A program made the position numbers and the translations under genes. Of a DNA stretch of 64,000 nucleotides, positions 54,007-61,995 are shown in pieces; position 1 is the stretch's first letter, and each line of letters starts with the position of its first letter. The stretch is from assembly GCF_900566075.1 (NCBI RefSeq), contig NZ_UPHU01000001.1:3596325-3660324 (forward strand), read 5' to 3'. The notes under the pieces were generated by a model. That model worked only from the letters and a program-made list of their open reading frames with translations, ran no database searches and was not told the origin of the DNA. Source of the DNA: Mycobacterium pseudokansasii (lineage in GTDB: Bacteria > Actinomycetota > Actinomycetes > Mycobacteriales > Mycobacteriaceae).

Positions 54007-54329
54007 GCGGTGCTCCAAGCGCTCTCGGCAAAGCTATTCGTCCCGGCCGAGTGCCGGACGGGCACCTCAACATTGTTGCTCCCGTGACAAGCAGGCGCGA
54101 CGATTTCCCGACACGGGTTACGCAGGTGCAACTGCGCGGCACGTCCGCGAAGCCGTGTTACCACTCAGCTCGACGTGCGCAACTTGGGCACAACAGGATT
54201 CACCGCGCCGTCCAACCTGCCGGGTCCGACGGCATGCGTTGAAGTTCGTTGAAAGTTGGGATCGGTAGCAACGCCGCTGAAGTGTTATTCCCCGCAACAG
54301 CGATGCCGAGCCGACAGAAACGAACATTC
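54007..54329. other. Divergent intergenic region with a 10-bp-phased direct repeat
   Basis: These 323 bases lie between the response-regulator start and the secreted-protein start. CGTTGAA occurs at 54237-54243 and again at 54247-54253, ten bases apart, that is on the same face of the helix. This is a possible activator site 77-93 bases upstream of the secreted-protein ATG. No gene or terminator was recognised. Confidence 0.45.
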
Positions 54330-54725
54330 ATGAAAATCACAGTGATCGCGGCAGCCGGCCTGGTGGCCGGCATGCTGCTGACAGCAAGCCCGGCGCACGG
54401 CGAGGTAACGGCGGCACCACAGGTGAGCGGCGTCCAGCTGCTGCAGCCGGCCCCCCGGCTGGAATCCGACCCCAGGTCGGAGGTGCAAGATCTGCGGCAG
54501 CAAATCTCCGACCTGGACGATAGCTGGGACAGCCTCACGCCGCAGCAGCGTCAGCAGCGCATAGCCCAGTTACAGCAGCAGGTCACCGTCGTGGACCGGG
54601 ACACCCGTAATCTGCCTCCGGATCAGCAGCCGGAGGTGCAAGCGATGCTGAGCATGGCCATTGTCAAGCTGGTCGATCTGGTCATGAAGGCTCAGCCTCC
54701 GGGTAGCCCCTGCTATTTCCCGTGA
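54330..54725 (+). CDS. Small secreted helical protein of unknown function
   Basis: The 131-residue protein starts MKITVIAAAGLVAGMLL with a classic signal peptide likely cleaved after SPAHG (about residue 24). The mature part is Gln-rich and helical (VQDLRQQISDLDD, QQRQQRIAQLQQQVTVV), probably a coiled coil, and ends MKAQPPGSPCYFP with one Cys. No family was recognised. ATG at 54303 in frame would place nine extra residues before the signal peptide. The gene overlaps the opposing hydrolase gene by 13 bases at the 3' end. Confidence 0.8.
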   Translation: MKITVIAAAGLVAGMLLTASPAHGEVTAAPQVSGVQLLQPAPRLESDPRSEVQDLRQQISDLDDSWDSLTPQQRQQRIAQLQQQVTVVDRDTRNLPPDQQPEVQAMLSMAIVKLVDLVMKAQPPGSPCYFP

Positions 54726-55354
54726 TGCTTGCCCGGGCTGTAGCGCCGCCCGTCCGACAGATAGTCAACAACGAAATCTGTTGTGCGCCAGTGCCACTCA
54801 CTCCAACGGCGCACCATGTAATGGCCTGCCCCGTGGATTCCCACCCACTGGGCATTTACCCCGCGGCGGCGGGCTCGAGCGGCCTGAGTACGCGAACTGC
54901 GCGGGTCGGTCCACGTGTCGGCGGTGCCGTGCAGGACCAGGAGCCGGGTCCGCGCAGGGATCACGTCCCCGTCACCGTCAATCCACCACGGCGCCAGCGC
55001 CACCACTGCCCCGACGTCACCTCGACCGGACAGCTGCGCGGCAACGCGGCCGCCCATCGAATGGCCCACCAACACCACGTGTTGGGGTGCAAGCCGCTGT
55101 CGCACATCGTCGAGCGCCGCCAAGCCGTCGCGAACGGCATCCAGACGCGGACTGTTCCAGCCGCGCCGGCGGTACTGAACGCGTCGCACCTGCACGTCGC
55201 GCCCCAGCCGACGCCGCAATGCCCGGGTGAGGAACATCATCCTCAGGTTGGCCGGCTGCCACCACCTGGATGCGTCGTCGCTGCGGACCTTGCCACCCGG
55301 CAGCACGAGAACACAGGCACGCGCGGCGCGACGATGTGGGGGCACATCTGTCAT
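54713..55354 (-). CDS. Small alpha/beta-fold hydrolase
   Basis: The 213-residue protein shows ACVLVLPGGKVRS near the start, the nucleophile elbow VLVGHSMGGRVAAQL (Ser near 98), LLVLHGTADTWTDP with the acid residue and GIHGAGHYMVRR with the catalytic His. No secretion signal was recognised. It resembles dienelactone-hydrolase-like or Rv2140c-neighbourhood esterases only in fold; substrate unknown. The 3' end overlaps the secreted-protein gene on the other strand by 13 bases. It marks the end of the accessory block, since the next gene returns to the H37Rv order. Confidence 0.8.
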   Translation of the reverse strand: MTDVPPHRRAARACVLVLPGGKVRSDDASRWWQPANLRMMFLTRALRRRLGRDVQVRRVQYRRRGWNSPRLDAVRDGLAALDDVRQRLAPQHVVLVGHSMGGRVAAQLSGRGDVGAVVALAPWWIDGDGDVIPARTRLLVLHGTADTWTDPRSSRTQAARARRRGVNAQWVGIHGAGHYMVRRWSEWHWRTTDFVVDYLSDGRRYSPGKHHGK

Positions 55355-55400
55355 TCGGAGCCGAGGGCGGCGGCGGACTGCGACGTCCCTGCGTTTGTTC

Positions 55401-55931
55401 TCAGGTCTGTTGGTAGGTGCCGTAGATGACCGCCCGTGCGATCGCGTGCTGGAACAGATTGAAACCGAGAAACGCCGGGCTGGCGTCTTCGCTCAAGTCC
55501 AGTTCCTCGACGTCCACCGCGTGCACCGCCACGTAGTAGCGGTGCACACCGTGTCCGGGCGGCGGCGCGGCGCCGACATAGCGGCGCATACCGGCGTCGT
55601 TGACCAGCGTCAGTGCGCCGCCGGGCAGCTCTCGGCCGTCGCCGGCGTCTTCGGGCAGTTCGGTCACCTCGGCCGGCAGGTTGGCCACCGCCCAGTGCCA
55701 GAACCCGGACAGCGTCGGGGCGTCGGGGTCATAGACGGTGACCGCGAAGCTGCGCGTCTCCGGCGGAAAGCCCGACCAGCTCAGTTGCGGGCTGGCGTCC
55801 TGTCCGCCCGCGCCCATGATCCCGCTGACCTGTGCGGTGCGCAGTGGCTGGCCGTTGGTCACCGAGGCCGAGGTCAGGCTGAAAGAAGCCAGCTCTGGGA
55901 GTGCGGCATACGGGTCGGGTGGTGTTGTCAT
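55401..55931 (-). CDS. YbhB/YbcL (PEBP) family protein, TB18.6-like
   Basis: The 176-residue protein is a phosphatidylethanolamine-binding-protein relative. It contains [26 protein letters not shown] (shown by positions 49-74), [11 protein letters not shown] and [15 protein letters not shown], the ligand-pocket motifs of the family. It matches Rv2140c, a cytosolic homodimer implicated in small-molecule or lipid-headgroup binding. The M20 peptidase gene lies 51 bases upstream in the map, on the same strand. Confidence 0.94.
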   Translation of the reverse strand: MTTPPDPYAALPELASFSLTSASVTNGQPLRTAQVSGIMGAGGQDASPQLSWSGFPPETRSFAVTVYDPDAPTLSGFWHWAVANLPAEVTELPEDAGDGRELPGGALTLVNDAGMRRYVGAAPPPGHGVHRYYVAVHAVDVEELDLSEDASPAFLGFNLFQHAIARAVIYGTYQQT

Positions 55932-55964
55932 GCTCGGTCCTTCCGGGTTGTCGGCTCACTCAAC

Positions 55965-55998
55965 ATCAGCAGTGGGTCAGGATCAGCAGTGGGTCAGG
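55965..55998. repeat. Tandem duplication of 17 bp at the peptidase stop codon
   Basis: ATCAGCAGTGGGTCAGG occurs twice in a row (55965-55981 and 55982-55998). The second copy holds the last codons and the stop of the peptidase gene (55983-55985), so the first is an untranslated duplicate immediately downstream. A recent slippage event is likely and the protein is unaffected. Confidence 0.8.
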
Positions 55999-57323
55999 AA
56001 GTGTGTCAGCACCTCGGTGCCGAACTTCAGCGCATCCACGGGTACCCGCTCATCGACACCGTGGAACAACGAGGTGAAGTCCAGATCGGGCGGCAACCGC
56101 AGCGGGCTGAAACCGAAGCAACGAATCCCCAAGCGCGCGAAGGCCTTTGCGTCCGTACCGCCGGACAGCATGTAAGGCACTATCCGGCCGTCGGGATCGA
56201 CGGCCAGCACCGCGGCGTTCATGGCATCGACCAGATCGCCGTCGAAGCTGGTCTGATACGACGGCAGGTCCCGGATCCACTCCCGGGTGACGTCCGGCCC
56301 GATCAGCTCGTCCACCTCGGCTTCGAACGCCGCCTGCCGGCCGGGCAGTACCCGGCAGTCCACCACCGCCTCCGCGGTCGCGGGGACGACGTTGGCCTTG
56401 TACCCGGCCTTGAGCATGGTGGGGTTGGCGGTGTCGTGCAGGACCGCCTTGAGCATGCGGGCCATCGGGCCGAGTTTGTCGATCGCCCCGTCCAGGTCCG
56501 GCGAATCGGTGTCGAAGGTGAGGCCGGTCTCCTCGCTGACGGCGGCCAGGAACTCGGCCACGGTGTCGGTGCACACCAGCGGGAATTGGTGCCGGCCCAG
56601 CCGGGCGACGGCTTCGGCGACGGCGGTGACCGCGTTGTGGTCGTGCACCATCGAGCCGTGCCCGGCGCGGCCGCGTGCCGTCAGGCGCATCCATTGGATG
56701 CCCTTCTCGGCCGTCTCGATCAGATACAGGCGGCGGTCACCGCCGTCGCGGCCCGGCACGGTCAACGAAAACCCGCCGACTTCACCGATCGCCTCGCTGA
56801 CACCGTCGAACAGATCGGGGCGGTTGTCCACCAGCCATTGCGCACCATACTTGCCGCCGTGCTCCTCGTCGGCCACGAACGCGAAGACCAGGTCCCGCGG
56901 CGGCACGATGCCGGCGCGCCGGAAATGCCGGGCGACCACGATCATCATGCCGATCATGTCCTTCATGTCGACCGCGCCGCGGCCCCACACATAACCGTCT
57001 TCGATCGCACCGGAAAACGGGTGCACACTCCAATCGGCCGGTTCGGCCGGCACCACGTCCAGATGCCCGTGGATGAGCAACGCGCCCCGGGAACCGGCGT
57101 GGCCTTTGGGGCCGGCCAGCCGGGCGAACACGTTGCCGCGGCCGGGCGCACCGGACTCCACGTATTCCGGCTGGTAGCCGGCCTCGGCGAGCTGTTCGGC
57201 CACCCAGCGCGCGCACTCGGCCTCGCCTTTGGTGGTTTCCGGGTCCCCGGTGTTGGTGGTGTCGAACCGGATCAACCTGCTGACAACCTCGGCAACGTCA
57301 TCGCCCGCACTTGTCACAGTCAC
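55983..57323 (-). CDS. M20-family metallopeptidase (DapE/ArgE/CPG2-like, Rv2141c)
   Basis: The 446-residue zinc enzyme has LLIHGHLDVVP (first metal His and Asp near 77-79), GRGAVDMKDM (bridging Asp), FVADEEHGGKYG (catalytic Glu-Glu) and a late His in SLFHGVDERVP, with a dimerisation domain between. It matches Rv2141c, annotated as DapE2 by homology, but M20 substrates cannot be assigned from these motifs. GTG at 57323 (VTVTSAGDD) and GTG at 57317 are alternative starts; AGGAAA lies close to the first and at better spacing to the second. Confidence 0.93.
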   Translation of the reverse strand: MTVTSAGDDVAEVVSRLIRFDTTNTGDPETTKGEAECARWVAEQLAEAGYQPEYVESGAPGRGNVFARLAGPKGHAGSRGALLIHGHLDVVPAEPADWSVHPFSGAIEDGYVWGRGAVDMKDMIGMMIVVARHFRRAGIVPPRDLVFAFVADEEHGGKYGAQWLVDNRPDLFDGVSEAIGEVGGFSLTVPGRDGGDRRLYLIETAEKGIQWMRLTARGRAGHGSMVHDHNAVTAVAEAVARLGRHQFPLVCTDTVAEFLAAVSEETGLTFDTDSPDLDGAIDKLGPMARMLKAVLHDTANPTMLKAGYKANVVPATAEAVVDCRVLPGRQAAFEAEVDELIGPDVTREWIRDLPSYQTSFDGDLVDAMNAAVLAVDPDGRIVPYMLSGGTDAKAFARLGIRCFGFSPLRLPPDLDFTSLFHGVDERVPVDALKFGTEVLTHFLTHC

Positions 57324-57462
57324 CTTTCCTACCACTCTCGGGCACTCCGGGCCGCTTCTGAGTGCCCCGCCCATCCGGATCCTCCGGCCGAAGGCGCGAG
57401 CCCGGTTGGGCTGAGGCGAGCCGATCGGATAGCCTTAGCTGCCAACTCATGCGAGTGGTTTT

Positions 57463-57548
57463 GTCCGAGTGGCGGAATGGCAGACGCGCTAGCTTGAGGT
57501 GCTAGTGCCCTACTAATGGGCGTGGGGGTTCAAGTCCCCCCTCGGACA
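57463..57548 (+). tRNA. tRNA-Leu(GAG)
   Basis: The acceptor arms GTCCGAG (57463-57469) and CTCGGAC (57541-57547) pair fully and are followed by discriminator A. The anticodon stem CTAGC/GCTAG encloses the loop TTGAGGT with anticodon GAG. A long variable arm (TGCCC...GGGCG) and a T-arm with GGTTCAAGTCC complete a type II tRNA, as expected for leucine. CCA is not encoded. The accessory toxin genes start about 600 bases downstream, a common arrangement at integration sites. Confidence 0.97.
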
Positions 57549-58147
57549 CAATTTGTTAGCTACAATCATGGAAACCCGCTATGCACTCGATCAGAGCGGG
57601 ATTTCTGCATTTGCTGGCATCGTTTGGGCATCGCGTTGATATCCTCAATCTGTCGTACGGTGAACGGCGAATATCCCATTGCGGCGCTATGCCGTGGGGT
57701 GTCACCGCGGTGCTCGTGCAAAGCGAGCACACGACGACCGCGGAAGAGCATGACGCATTCAGCGGGCTCGCGTCTCTTTCAGCCGGTGAGTCTTGCGGGG
57801 CGGCTGTTAGCTACGGGGCGCGCGGCCCGGGTCGGGTGGGCGTGTCGCGGGTGCACACGGAGGTGCTGCCGTCGCCATATAGCTGACCACGAACGCCAGC
57901 TGCACCAAAGTCCCACTGGGGCGGCAAACACCTTCCGCCGCAACGCCTTCGGATGCAGCTTAGACGGAAGGCGACCAGCCACCATGACATCGGCCGTCTC
58001 GGCGTCGCCAGCACCGCGGACGAATCGGTGTACCTGCCCGTTGCCACCTCACCTCCGGCTTGCGCAGGTCAATCTCTCAGGTCCTCGTTGGCGCACCTCA
58101 GTAGTGACATGTACAAATCACGGGTCAATGAGTGTACAGTTCACGGT
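57549..58147. other. Gene-poor stretch after tRNA-Leu
   Basis: These 599 bases hold only short overlapping open frames on both strands, none with a recognisable family. The composition changes after the tRNA: 57550-57680 is richer in A and T than the neighbourhood. No second copy of the tRNA 3' end was noticed nearby. It may be remains of an integrated element, but nothing supports a specific gene. Confidence 0.5.
58110..58140 (+). promoter_or_regulatory. Paired TGTACA palindromes and -10-like element before vapB
   Basis: TGTACA is present at 58110-58115 and 58133-58138, 23 bases apart, directly before the antitoxin start. The second overlaps TACAGT (58135-58140), which is a plausible -10 element seven bases from the GTG at 58148. 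Transcription would then begin at or next to the start codon, giving a leaderless mRNA, common for mycobacterial toxin-antitoxin operons. The pair could be the operator for VapB or VapBC autoregulation. Confidence 0.45.
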
Positions 58148-58408
58148 GTGGATGTATCCGTGACCGAGTTGCGCGCGCACCTCAGCGATTGGCTCGATCG
58201 AGCTCGGGCTGGTGTTGAGGTCGTCATCACCGACCGCGGGATTCCGGTCGCGCGACTCGCTGCGCTGGACAGCGCAGGCACCTTGGAGCGTCTCACGGCC
58301 GAAGGCGTGATTGGCAAGGCCACCGGGCAGCGGCCCGTCGCTGCGGGTCGGTCCGGGCCCCGACCGCGGCGGCCGGTGTCTGACCGGGTCAGCGACCAGC
58401 GGCGCTGA
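58148..58408 (+). CDS. vapB: Phd/YefM-type antitoxin (VapB)
   Basis: The 86-residue protein starts VDVSVTELRAHLSDWLDRAR and continues VEVVITDRGIPVARL, the ribbon-helix-like DNA-binding fold of the Phd/YefM family. The basic, Arg/Pro-rich C-terminus (RSGPRPRRP) would wrap the toxin. GTG at 58148 is chosen; ATG at 58109 in frame would read through the putative promoter. The toxin start is three bases after the stop, so the genes are coupled. The antitoxin should neutralise the toxin and repress the operon with it. Confidence 0.85.
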   Translation: MDVSVTELRAHLSDWLDRARAGVEVVITDRGIPVARLAALDSAGTLERLTAEGVIGKATGQRPVAAGRSGPRPRRPVSDRVSDQRR

Positions 58409-58411
58409 CCG

Positions 58412-58846
58412 GTGTCGCTCGTCTACTTCGACGCCAGCGCCTTCGTCAAACTTCTCACCACCGAGAAAGGGAGCTCGCTGGCTTCCGCGCTATGGGATGG
58501 CTGCGATGCCGCATTGTCCAGCCGCCTGGCCTATCCCGAAGTCCGCGCCGCACTCGCCGCAGCGACCCGCAATCACGACCTGACCGAATCCGAGCTCGCC
58601 AGAACCGAGCGTGACTGGGAGGACTTCTGGGCCGCCACCCGCCCAGTCGAACTCACCATGAAGGTTGAACAGCACGCCGGCCGCCTCGCCCGAGCCCATG
58701 CCCTGCGCGGAGCCGACGCTGTTCACCTGGCCAGCGCGTTGGCAGTCGGCGACCCCGGCCTGATAGTCGCCGTTTGGGATCGGCGCCTGCACACCGGAGC
58801 CCAAGCCACCGGATGCCGAGTCGCCCCCGCCCAACTCGACGCCTGA
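58412..58846 (+). CDS. vapC: PIN-domain ribonuclease toxin (VapC)
   Basis: The 144-residue toxin has the PIN acidic residues: Asp in SLVYFDASAFVKL (residue 7), Glu in LAYPEVRAAL (near 43), Asp in LRGADAVHLASAL (near 100) and Asp in VAVWDRRLH (near 122). These bind Mg and cleave RNA, usually tRNA or rRNA in mycobacterial VapCs. All four are intact, so the toxin is probably active. GTG start at 58412. In H37Rv a ParDE pair occupies about this place as remembered, so the locus keeps toxin-antitoxin content but not the same family. Confidence 0.9.
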   Translation: MSLVYFDASAFVKLLTTEKGSSLASALWDGCDAALSSRLAYPEVRAALAAATRNHDLTESELARTERDWEDFWAATRPVELTMKVEQHAGRLARAHALRGADAVHLASALAVGDPGLIVAVWDRRLHTGAQATGCRVAPAQLDA

Positions 58847-59246
58847 TCCAACCGCTCGACATCAGCGTGGAACAACCCCGATTCGCCAGGTCAGGACCCG
58901 TGTCGCAGATGGCCAAGTCCCCTCGCACACAACACCGGCAACACGACTCAAGTCGGCCGTCACCTTGTCTCGTCGCTGATGGAGATCGTACTCAAGACGA
59001 AGACCCAGGCCCGCGCACACCTGGGCGCGGTTGTCGAGTATGCCTACGGACGTGCTCATCATGGGTCCGGTCGAGGCGGAATGACCTTCCTGGCCAACGC
59101 ATTAAGGCATGCCGCCGTCCGTAGTGGCCGCAGCATGCACACGAACAGGCCGACAAACTGTTCAAAGCCTCGCGCGGAGGGCGAAAATGCGTGACATCCC
59201 GGGAAATGGTGTTATCTCGCAACGCCCATGGACTTTTCGCACGGCG
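58847..59246. other. Gene-poor gap between vapC and fic with an IS21 relic
   Basis: The 400 bases contain only the decayed istB-like fragment at 59038-59190. The first part (58847-59037) shows no recognisable feature. The gap is downstream of both vapC and fic, which converge here, so no promoter is expected; no clear terminator hairpin was seen. Confidence 0.5.
59038..59190 (+). pseudogene. Relic of an IS21-family helper ATPase gene (istB-like)
   Basis: Reading across frames gives PTDVLIMGPV, then TFLANALRHAAVRSGRSMHT, then EQADKLFKA. These follow in order the region after the Walker A loop of IstB proteins (LIMGPVGVGKT, FLANALGHAAVR, HTERADKLFK). The P-loop itself is destroyed by a frameshift and a TGA near 59090, and a second shift lies near 59142. 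Only about 50 residues remain. This suggests an IS21 element once lay between the toxin genes and fic. Identification rests on remembered family sequence. Confidence 0.5.
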
Positions 59247-60419
59247 TCAGCCTCGCCGTCCGGCCCGTTCGGCGAACGCGTCGAGCGCGGCAAGCACTTC
59301 AGGAGAACGCCACACGCGGTTGCGGGGCCCGCTGGTCGTCTCGACGAGGATTCCCGCCTCGGTGAGCGGGTTGAGGTAGCGGTGAGCGTTGGTGGACTCG
59401 ATGCCCAGCTCCTGCGCGAGTAGCGCAGCGTTGACGACCGGGCGGCGGGCCAACAAGTCAGCGACCTTCCACACCGCCGAGTCGGACCGCGCGGTGATCA
59501 CGTCGTTCCATGCCTCCCGGATATCGCGAAGGTCGCTGACCAGTTGACGCCCGTTGGCGATAGCCAGGATGCTGGCCTGTGAGAAGCGCTCGACAATCGG
59601 CGCGGCGGCACCGTCGCGGTAGGTAGTCAGCGCGACGAAGTATGCGTCCGTGTCGGCCAGCAGCCCAGCCGAGACCGGCACCGTCACCTGGCGGGTCAGG
59701 CCTTTGTTGCGCAGCAGGGCTTGCACCAGCGCACGGCCCGTGCGGCCGTTTCCGTCGGTGAAGGGGTGAATGGTCTCGAACTGTGCATGGGCCACCGCGA
59801 TCTGCGGCAGCGCGGGAACGTCGGCGCGCTGCGCGAAGGCGATCAAGTCGTCAATCGCGCCGGGGACCAGCTCGCGGCGCGGGCCGACGAATGTCGCACC
59901 GATGGGGGTGGAGCCACCGCCGATCCACACTGGCTCGGTGCGGAATTCGCCTGGCGTATGGCGTGGCTCGTTGGCCATCAACGCGCGGTGCATCGCCAGG
60001 ATGGCGTCGGCGTCAACGGTGCCGGACAGGGCGACCGCTGCTTGCATCGCAGCGGTGTTGGCGACGATCATCTCGGCGTTGCGCTTGGCCTTGCCACCGG
60101 GCAGCTCTGCCTCGGCGATAGCGCGGGCTGATGCGGTCAGGTTCTCGATCTGCGAGCTTGCGGCGGACTCTGACCGCAGCAACACGGCGGCAAACGGTGC
60201 GATTTCGCCTCCGAGTTCAGCGTCGAAGCGCGTGATCTCGTTGCTGGCGGATTCGGCTTCTGCGAGCACGGACGGCGGCAGTTCCAGGACCAGCTCGGCA
60301 ATGTTGGCCGGCACAGCAGGGTGGTAGGTGCCGTACTTCAGCAGCGCGGCGCTCGCGTACCGCATCCCCTGTGGTGCCCAACGTACGTCCTCGTAGGTGA
60401 TGGGGCGAAGTGACGTCAT
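59247..60419 (-). CDS. Fic-domain protein with self-inhibitory motif and C-terminal winged helix
   Basis: Fic proteins transfer AMP or related groups to protein hydroxyls. The 390-residue protein has the inhibitory helix SSQIEN (fits S/T-x-x-x-E-G/N, near 88-93), placing it in class II. It also has the intact active-site motif HPFTDGNGRTGR near 217-228 and a flap region with EFRTEPVWIGG. The C-terminal part (VVNAALLAQELGIESTNAHR, LNPLTEAGILVETTSG) is a winged helix able to bind DNA. The target is unknown. An inverted repeat just upstream could be its own operator. Confidence 0.92.
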   Translation of the reverse strand: MTSLRPITYEDVRWAPQGMRYASAALLKYGTYHPAVPANIAELVLELPPSVLAEAESASNEITRFDAELGGEIAPFAAVLLRSESAASSQIENLTASARAIAEAELPGGKAKRNAEMIVANTAAMQAAVALSGTVDADAILAMHRALMANEPRHTPGEFRTEPVWIGGGSTPIGATFVGPRRELVPGAIDDLIAFAQRADVPALPQIAVAHAQFETIHPFTDGNGRTGRALVQALLRNKGLTRQVTVPVSAGLLADTDAYFVALTTYRDGAAAPIVERFSQASILAIANGRQLVSDLRDIREAWNDVITARSDSAVWKVADLLARRPVVNAALLAQELGIESTNAHRYLNPLTEAGILVETTSGPRNRVWRSPEVLAALDAFAERAGRRG

Positions 60420-60430
60420 TGCTTCAGCCT

Positions 60431-60458
60431 AACCTCACTTATGTGGCTAAATGAAGTT
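60431..60458. promoter_or_regulatory. Inverted repeat upstream of fic
   Basis: AACCTCACTTA (60431-60441) and TAAATGAAGTT (60448-60458) are complementary at 9 of 11 positions around a six-base spacer. The site begins 12 bases upstream of the fic ATG, overlapping the expected promoter or ribosome site. With the winged helix in Fic, autorepression is a reasonable guess. Confidence 0.45.
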
Positions 60459-60529
60459 AATAGCTCCCGTCGACTTCACATGATGCGGGACTGTCCGGAC
60501 CCGGGCGACGGGTTGCCGGCAAGCCGCGC

Positions 60530-60871
60530 TCAGCGGGTGCTGTCGTCACCGCCACGGTCGGCCGATACCGCCGATTCCTCTGATTCCTCGGCCACCTCCC
60601 CCTCGGCATCGTCGAACGACTCATCGACGCCAGCCTCGTCATCCGGGTAGTCGACCGCCTCCTGGTCTTCGGGTTCTTCGTCGGCCTCATCGCGGTCTTG
60701 GCCGCCCGCGTCCCGGTGCTGACGTTCCCTGATGGCGTCGACGATCAGCAGGATCACGCCCAGCACGCTGGCGCCGATACACACCCACGCCACCAGCACG
60801 TTGCTGGTGACCACCGCGAACACCAGCGCAACGAGCCCAATCAGGGCCAATACCAGGGCAATGATCAGCAT
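60530..60871 (-). CDS. Small membrane protein with acidic tail (Rv2144c-like)
   Basis: The 113-residue protein has two membrane helices (LIIALVLALIGLVALVFAVV and VLVAWVCIGASVLGVILLIV). A cytoplasmic tail follows that is very rich in Asp and Glu. It lies downstream of wag31, 90 bases away on the same strand, the order seen in M. tuberculosis. The acidic tail could bind basic partners at the division site, but this is speculation. No catalytic motif. Confidence 0.88.
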   Translation of the reverse strand: MLIIALVLALIGLVALVFAVVTSNVLVAWVCIGASVLGVILLIVDAIRERQHRDAGGQDRDEADEEPEDQEAVDYPDDEAGVDESFDDAEGEVAEESEESAVSADRGGDDSTR

Positions 60872-60961
60872 GGGTCATCCTCCAGCCGGCGAGCAGCAAC
60901 TAAACGTACCAAGCTTGCAGCACCGGCCGTGCCGCCCGGCGAGTGTGCGGCCCGTGTCGAG

Positions 60962-61741
60962 CTAGTTGTTACCCCGGTTGAACTGGTCGAAACCGCCGGC
61001 ATCGGCGCTGGAATCGACCGGAGCCGCCGATCCACGCTGACCGAGCTCTTCGAGCTGGGACTCCAGGTAGGTCTTGAGACGGGTGCGGTACTCGCGCTCG
61101 AACGTGCGCAGCTGCTCGAGGCGGCCTTCCAGCACGGTGCGCTGCTGGTTGATGGTCCCCATGATCTCGGAATGCTTGCGTTCGGCGTCGGCCTGCAGGG
61201 CGTCGGCCTTCTCCTGGGCCTGCCGCAGCTGGGCCTCGGACCGGGCCTGGGCATCGGCAAGCATTGCGTCGGCGCGCTGCCGGGCGTCGGCGACGGTGGT
61301 CTCGGCGGTGTGCCGGGCCTCGCTGACGATCTGCTCAGCGTTGGCGCGAGCATCGGCCAGCATCTTGTCCGACTCGGCCTTGGCGGTGGCGGTGAGGCGG
61401 TCGGCGGTGTCTTGGGCCAGGCTCAGCACCCGGGCCGCCTTGAGGGCTTGCTCCTCGTTGGTTCCCGTCGGAGCGGGCCTGACCGGCTCGGGTTCGGGTT
61501 CGTAGACCGGGATGGCCTGCGTGGGCGCGGCGGTCACGCCGGCACCGGCGCCGCCGGAGGCCAGCTCGGCATCCAGCTCGGCGATCCGCTGGCGCAGGTC
61601 GGAATTCTCTTCGATGAGCCGGGTCAGTTCGTTTTCCACCAGGTCAAGGAAGGCGTCAACCTCGTCTTCGTTGTACCCGCGCTTGCCGATAGGCGGCTTA
61701 CTGAACGCCACATTGTGGACATCGGCAGGTGTAAGCGGCAT
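60962..61741 (-). CDS. wag31: Polar growth protein Wag31 (DivIVA)
   Basis: Wag31 assembles on curved membrane at the cell poles and directs peptidoglycan synthesis there. The 259-residue protein has the conserved DivIVA head ([36 protein letters not shown]), a Pro-rich linker ([12 protein letters not shown]) and a long coiled coil (about 145-240) ending FNRGNN. Thr in the linker region is the known PknA/PknB phosphorylation area in M. tuberculosis, though the exact residue here was not checked. Matches Rv2145c; essential there. Confidence 0.97.
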   Translation of the reverse strand: MPLTPADVHNVAFSKPPIGKRGYNEDEVDAFLDLVENELTRLIEENSDLRQRIAELDAELASGGAGAGVTAAPTQAIPVYEPEPEPVRPAPTGTNEEQALKAARVLSLAQDTADRLTATAKAESDKMLADARANAEQIVSEARHTAETTVADARQRADAMLADAQARSEAQLRQAQEKADALQADAERKHSEIMGTINQQRTVLEGRLEQLRTFEREYRTRLKTYLESQLEELGQRGSAAPVDSSADAGGFDQFNRGNN

Positions 61742-61855
61742 TGTTTGTCCCCTCGAGTTCCTGGACGGTCAAACGATCTGGAAAGTGTAGAACGGAGTGG
61801 TAGCCGTCGTGCAACTACCGTCCATCCTGTCACACCAGACTCGGCGGTTGCCGAT

Positions 61856-61925
61856 TGGACTAATAAATAAGGGCCAATTTCAATCTCTGAGGCAAATAAA
61901 TCACATTTCTTAGATTTGAAAATCC
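61856..61925. promoter_or_regulatory. AT-rich island upstream of wag31
   Basis: About 70 bases rich in A and T (around TAATAAATAAGG and CAAATAAATCACATTTC) stand out from the GC-rich surroundings in the 254-bp gap between yggT and wag31. On the wag31 strand an imperfect inverted repeat is visible (CAAATC...GATTTATTTG). It probably holds a wag31 promoter or a binding site for a nucleoid protein such as Lsr2. Confidence 0.4.
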
Positions 61926-61995
61926 CGTGCCGAAACTTGTCGCCGAATCGTGGCCGAACCGTCGCCCAACTATGTCCGGGCAATGAGTGCACGGC

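Noticed and set aside
55227..57497. 756-residue plus-strand frame across the PEBP and peptidase genes
   Set aside because: It spans the antisense of two well-supported genes and their gaps; no start signal or domain supports it.
57549..58147. Integrase or prophage remnant after tRNA-Leu
   Set aside because: The short frames show no tyrosine-recombinase motifs and no repeat of the tRNA 3' end was found nearby.
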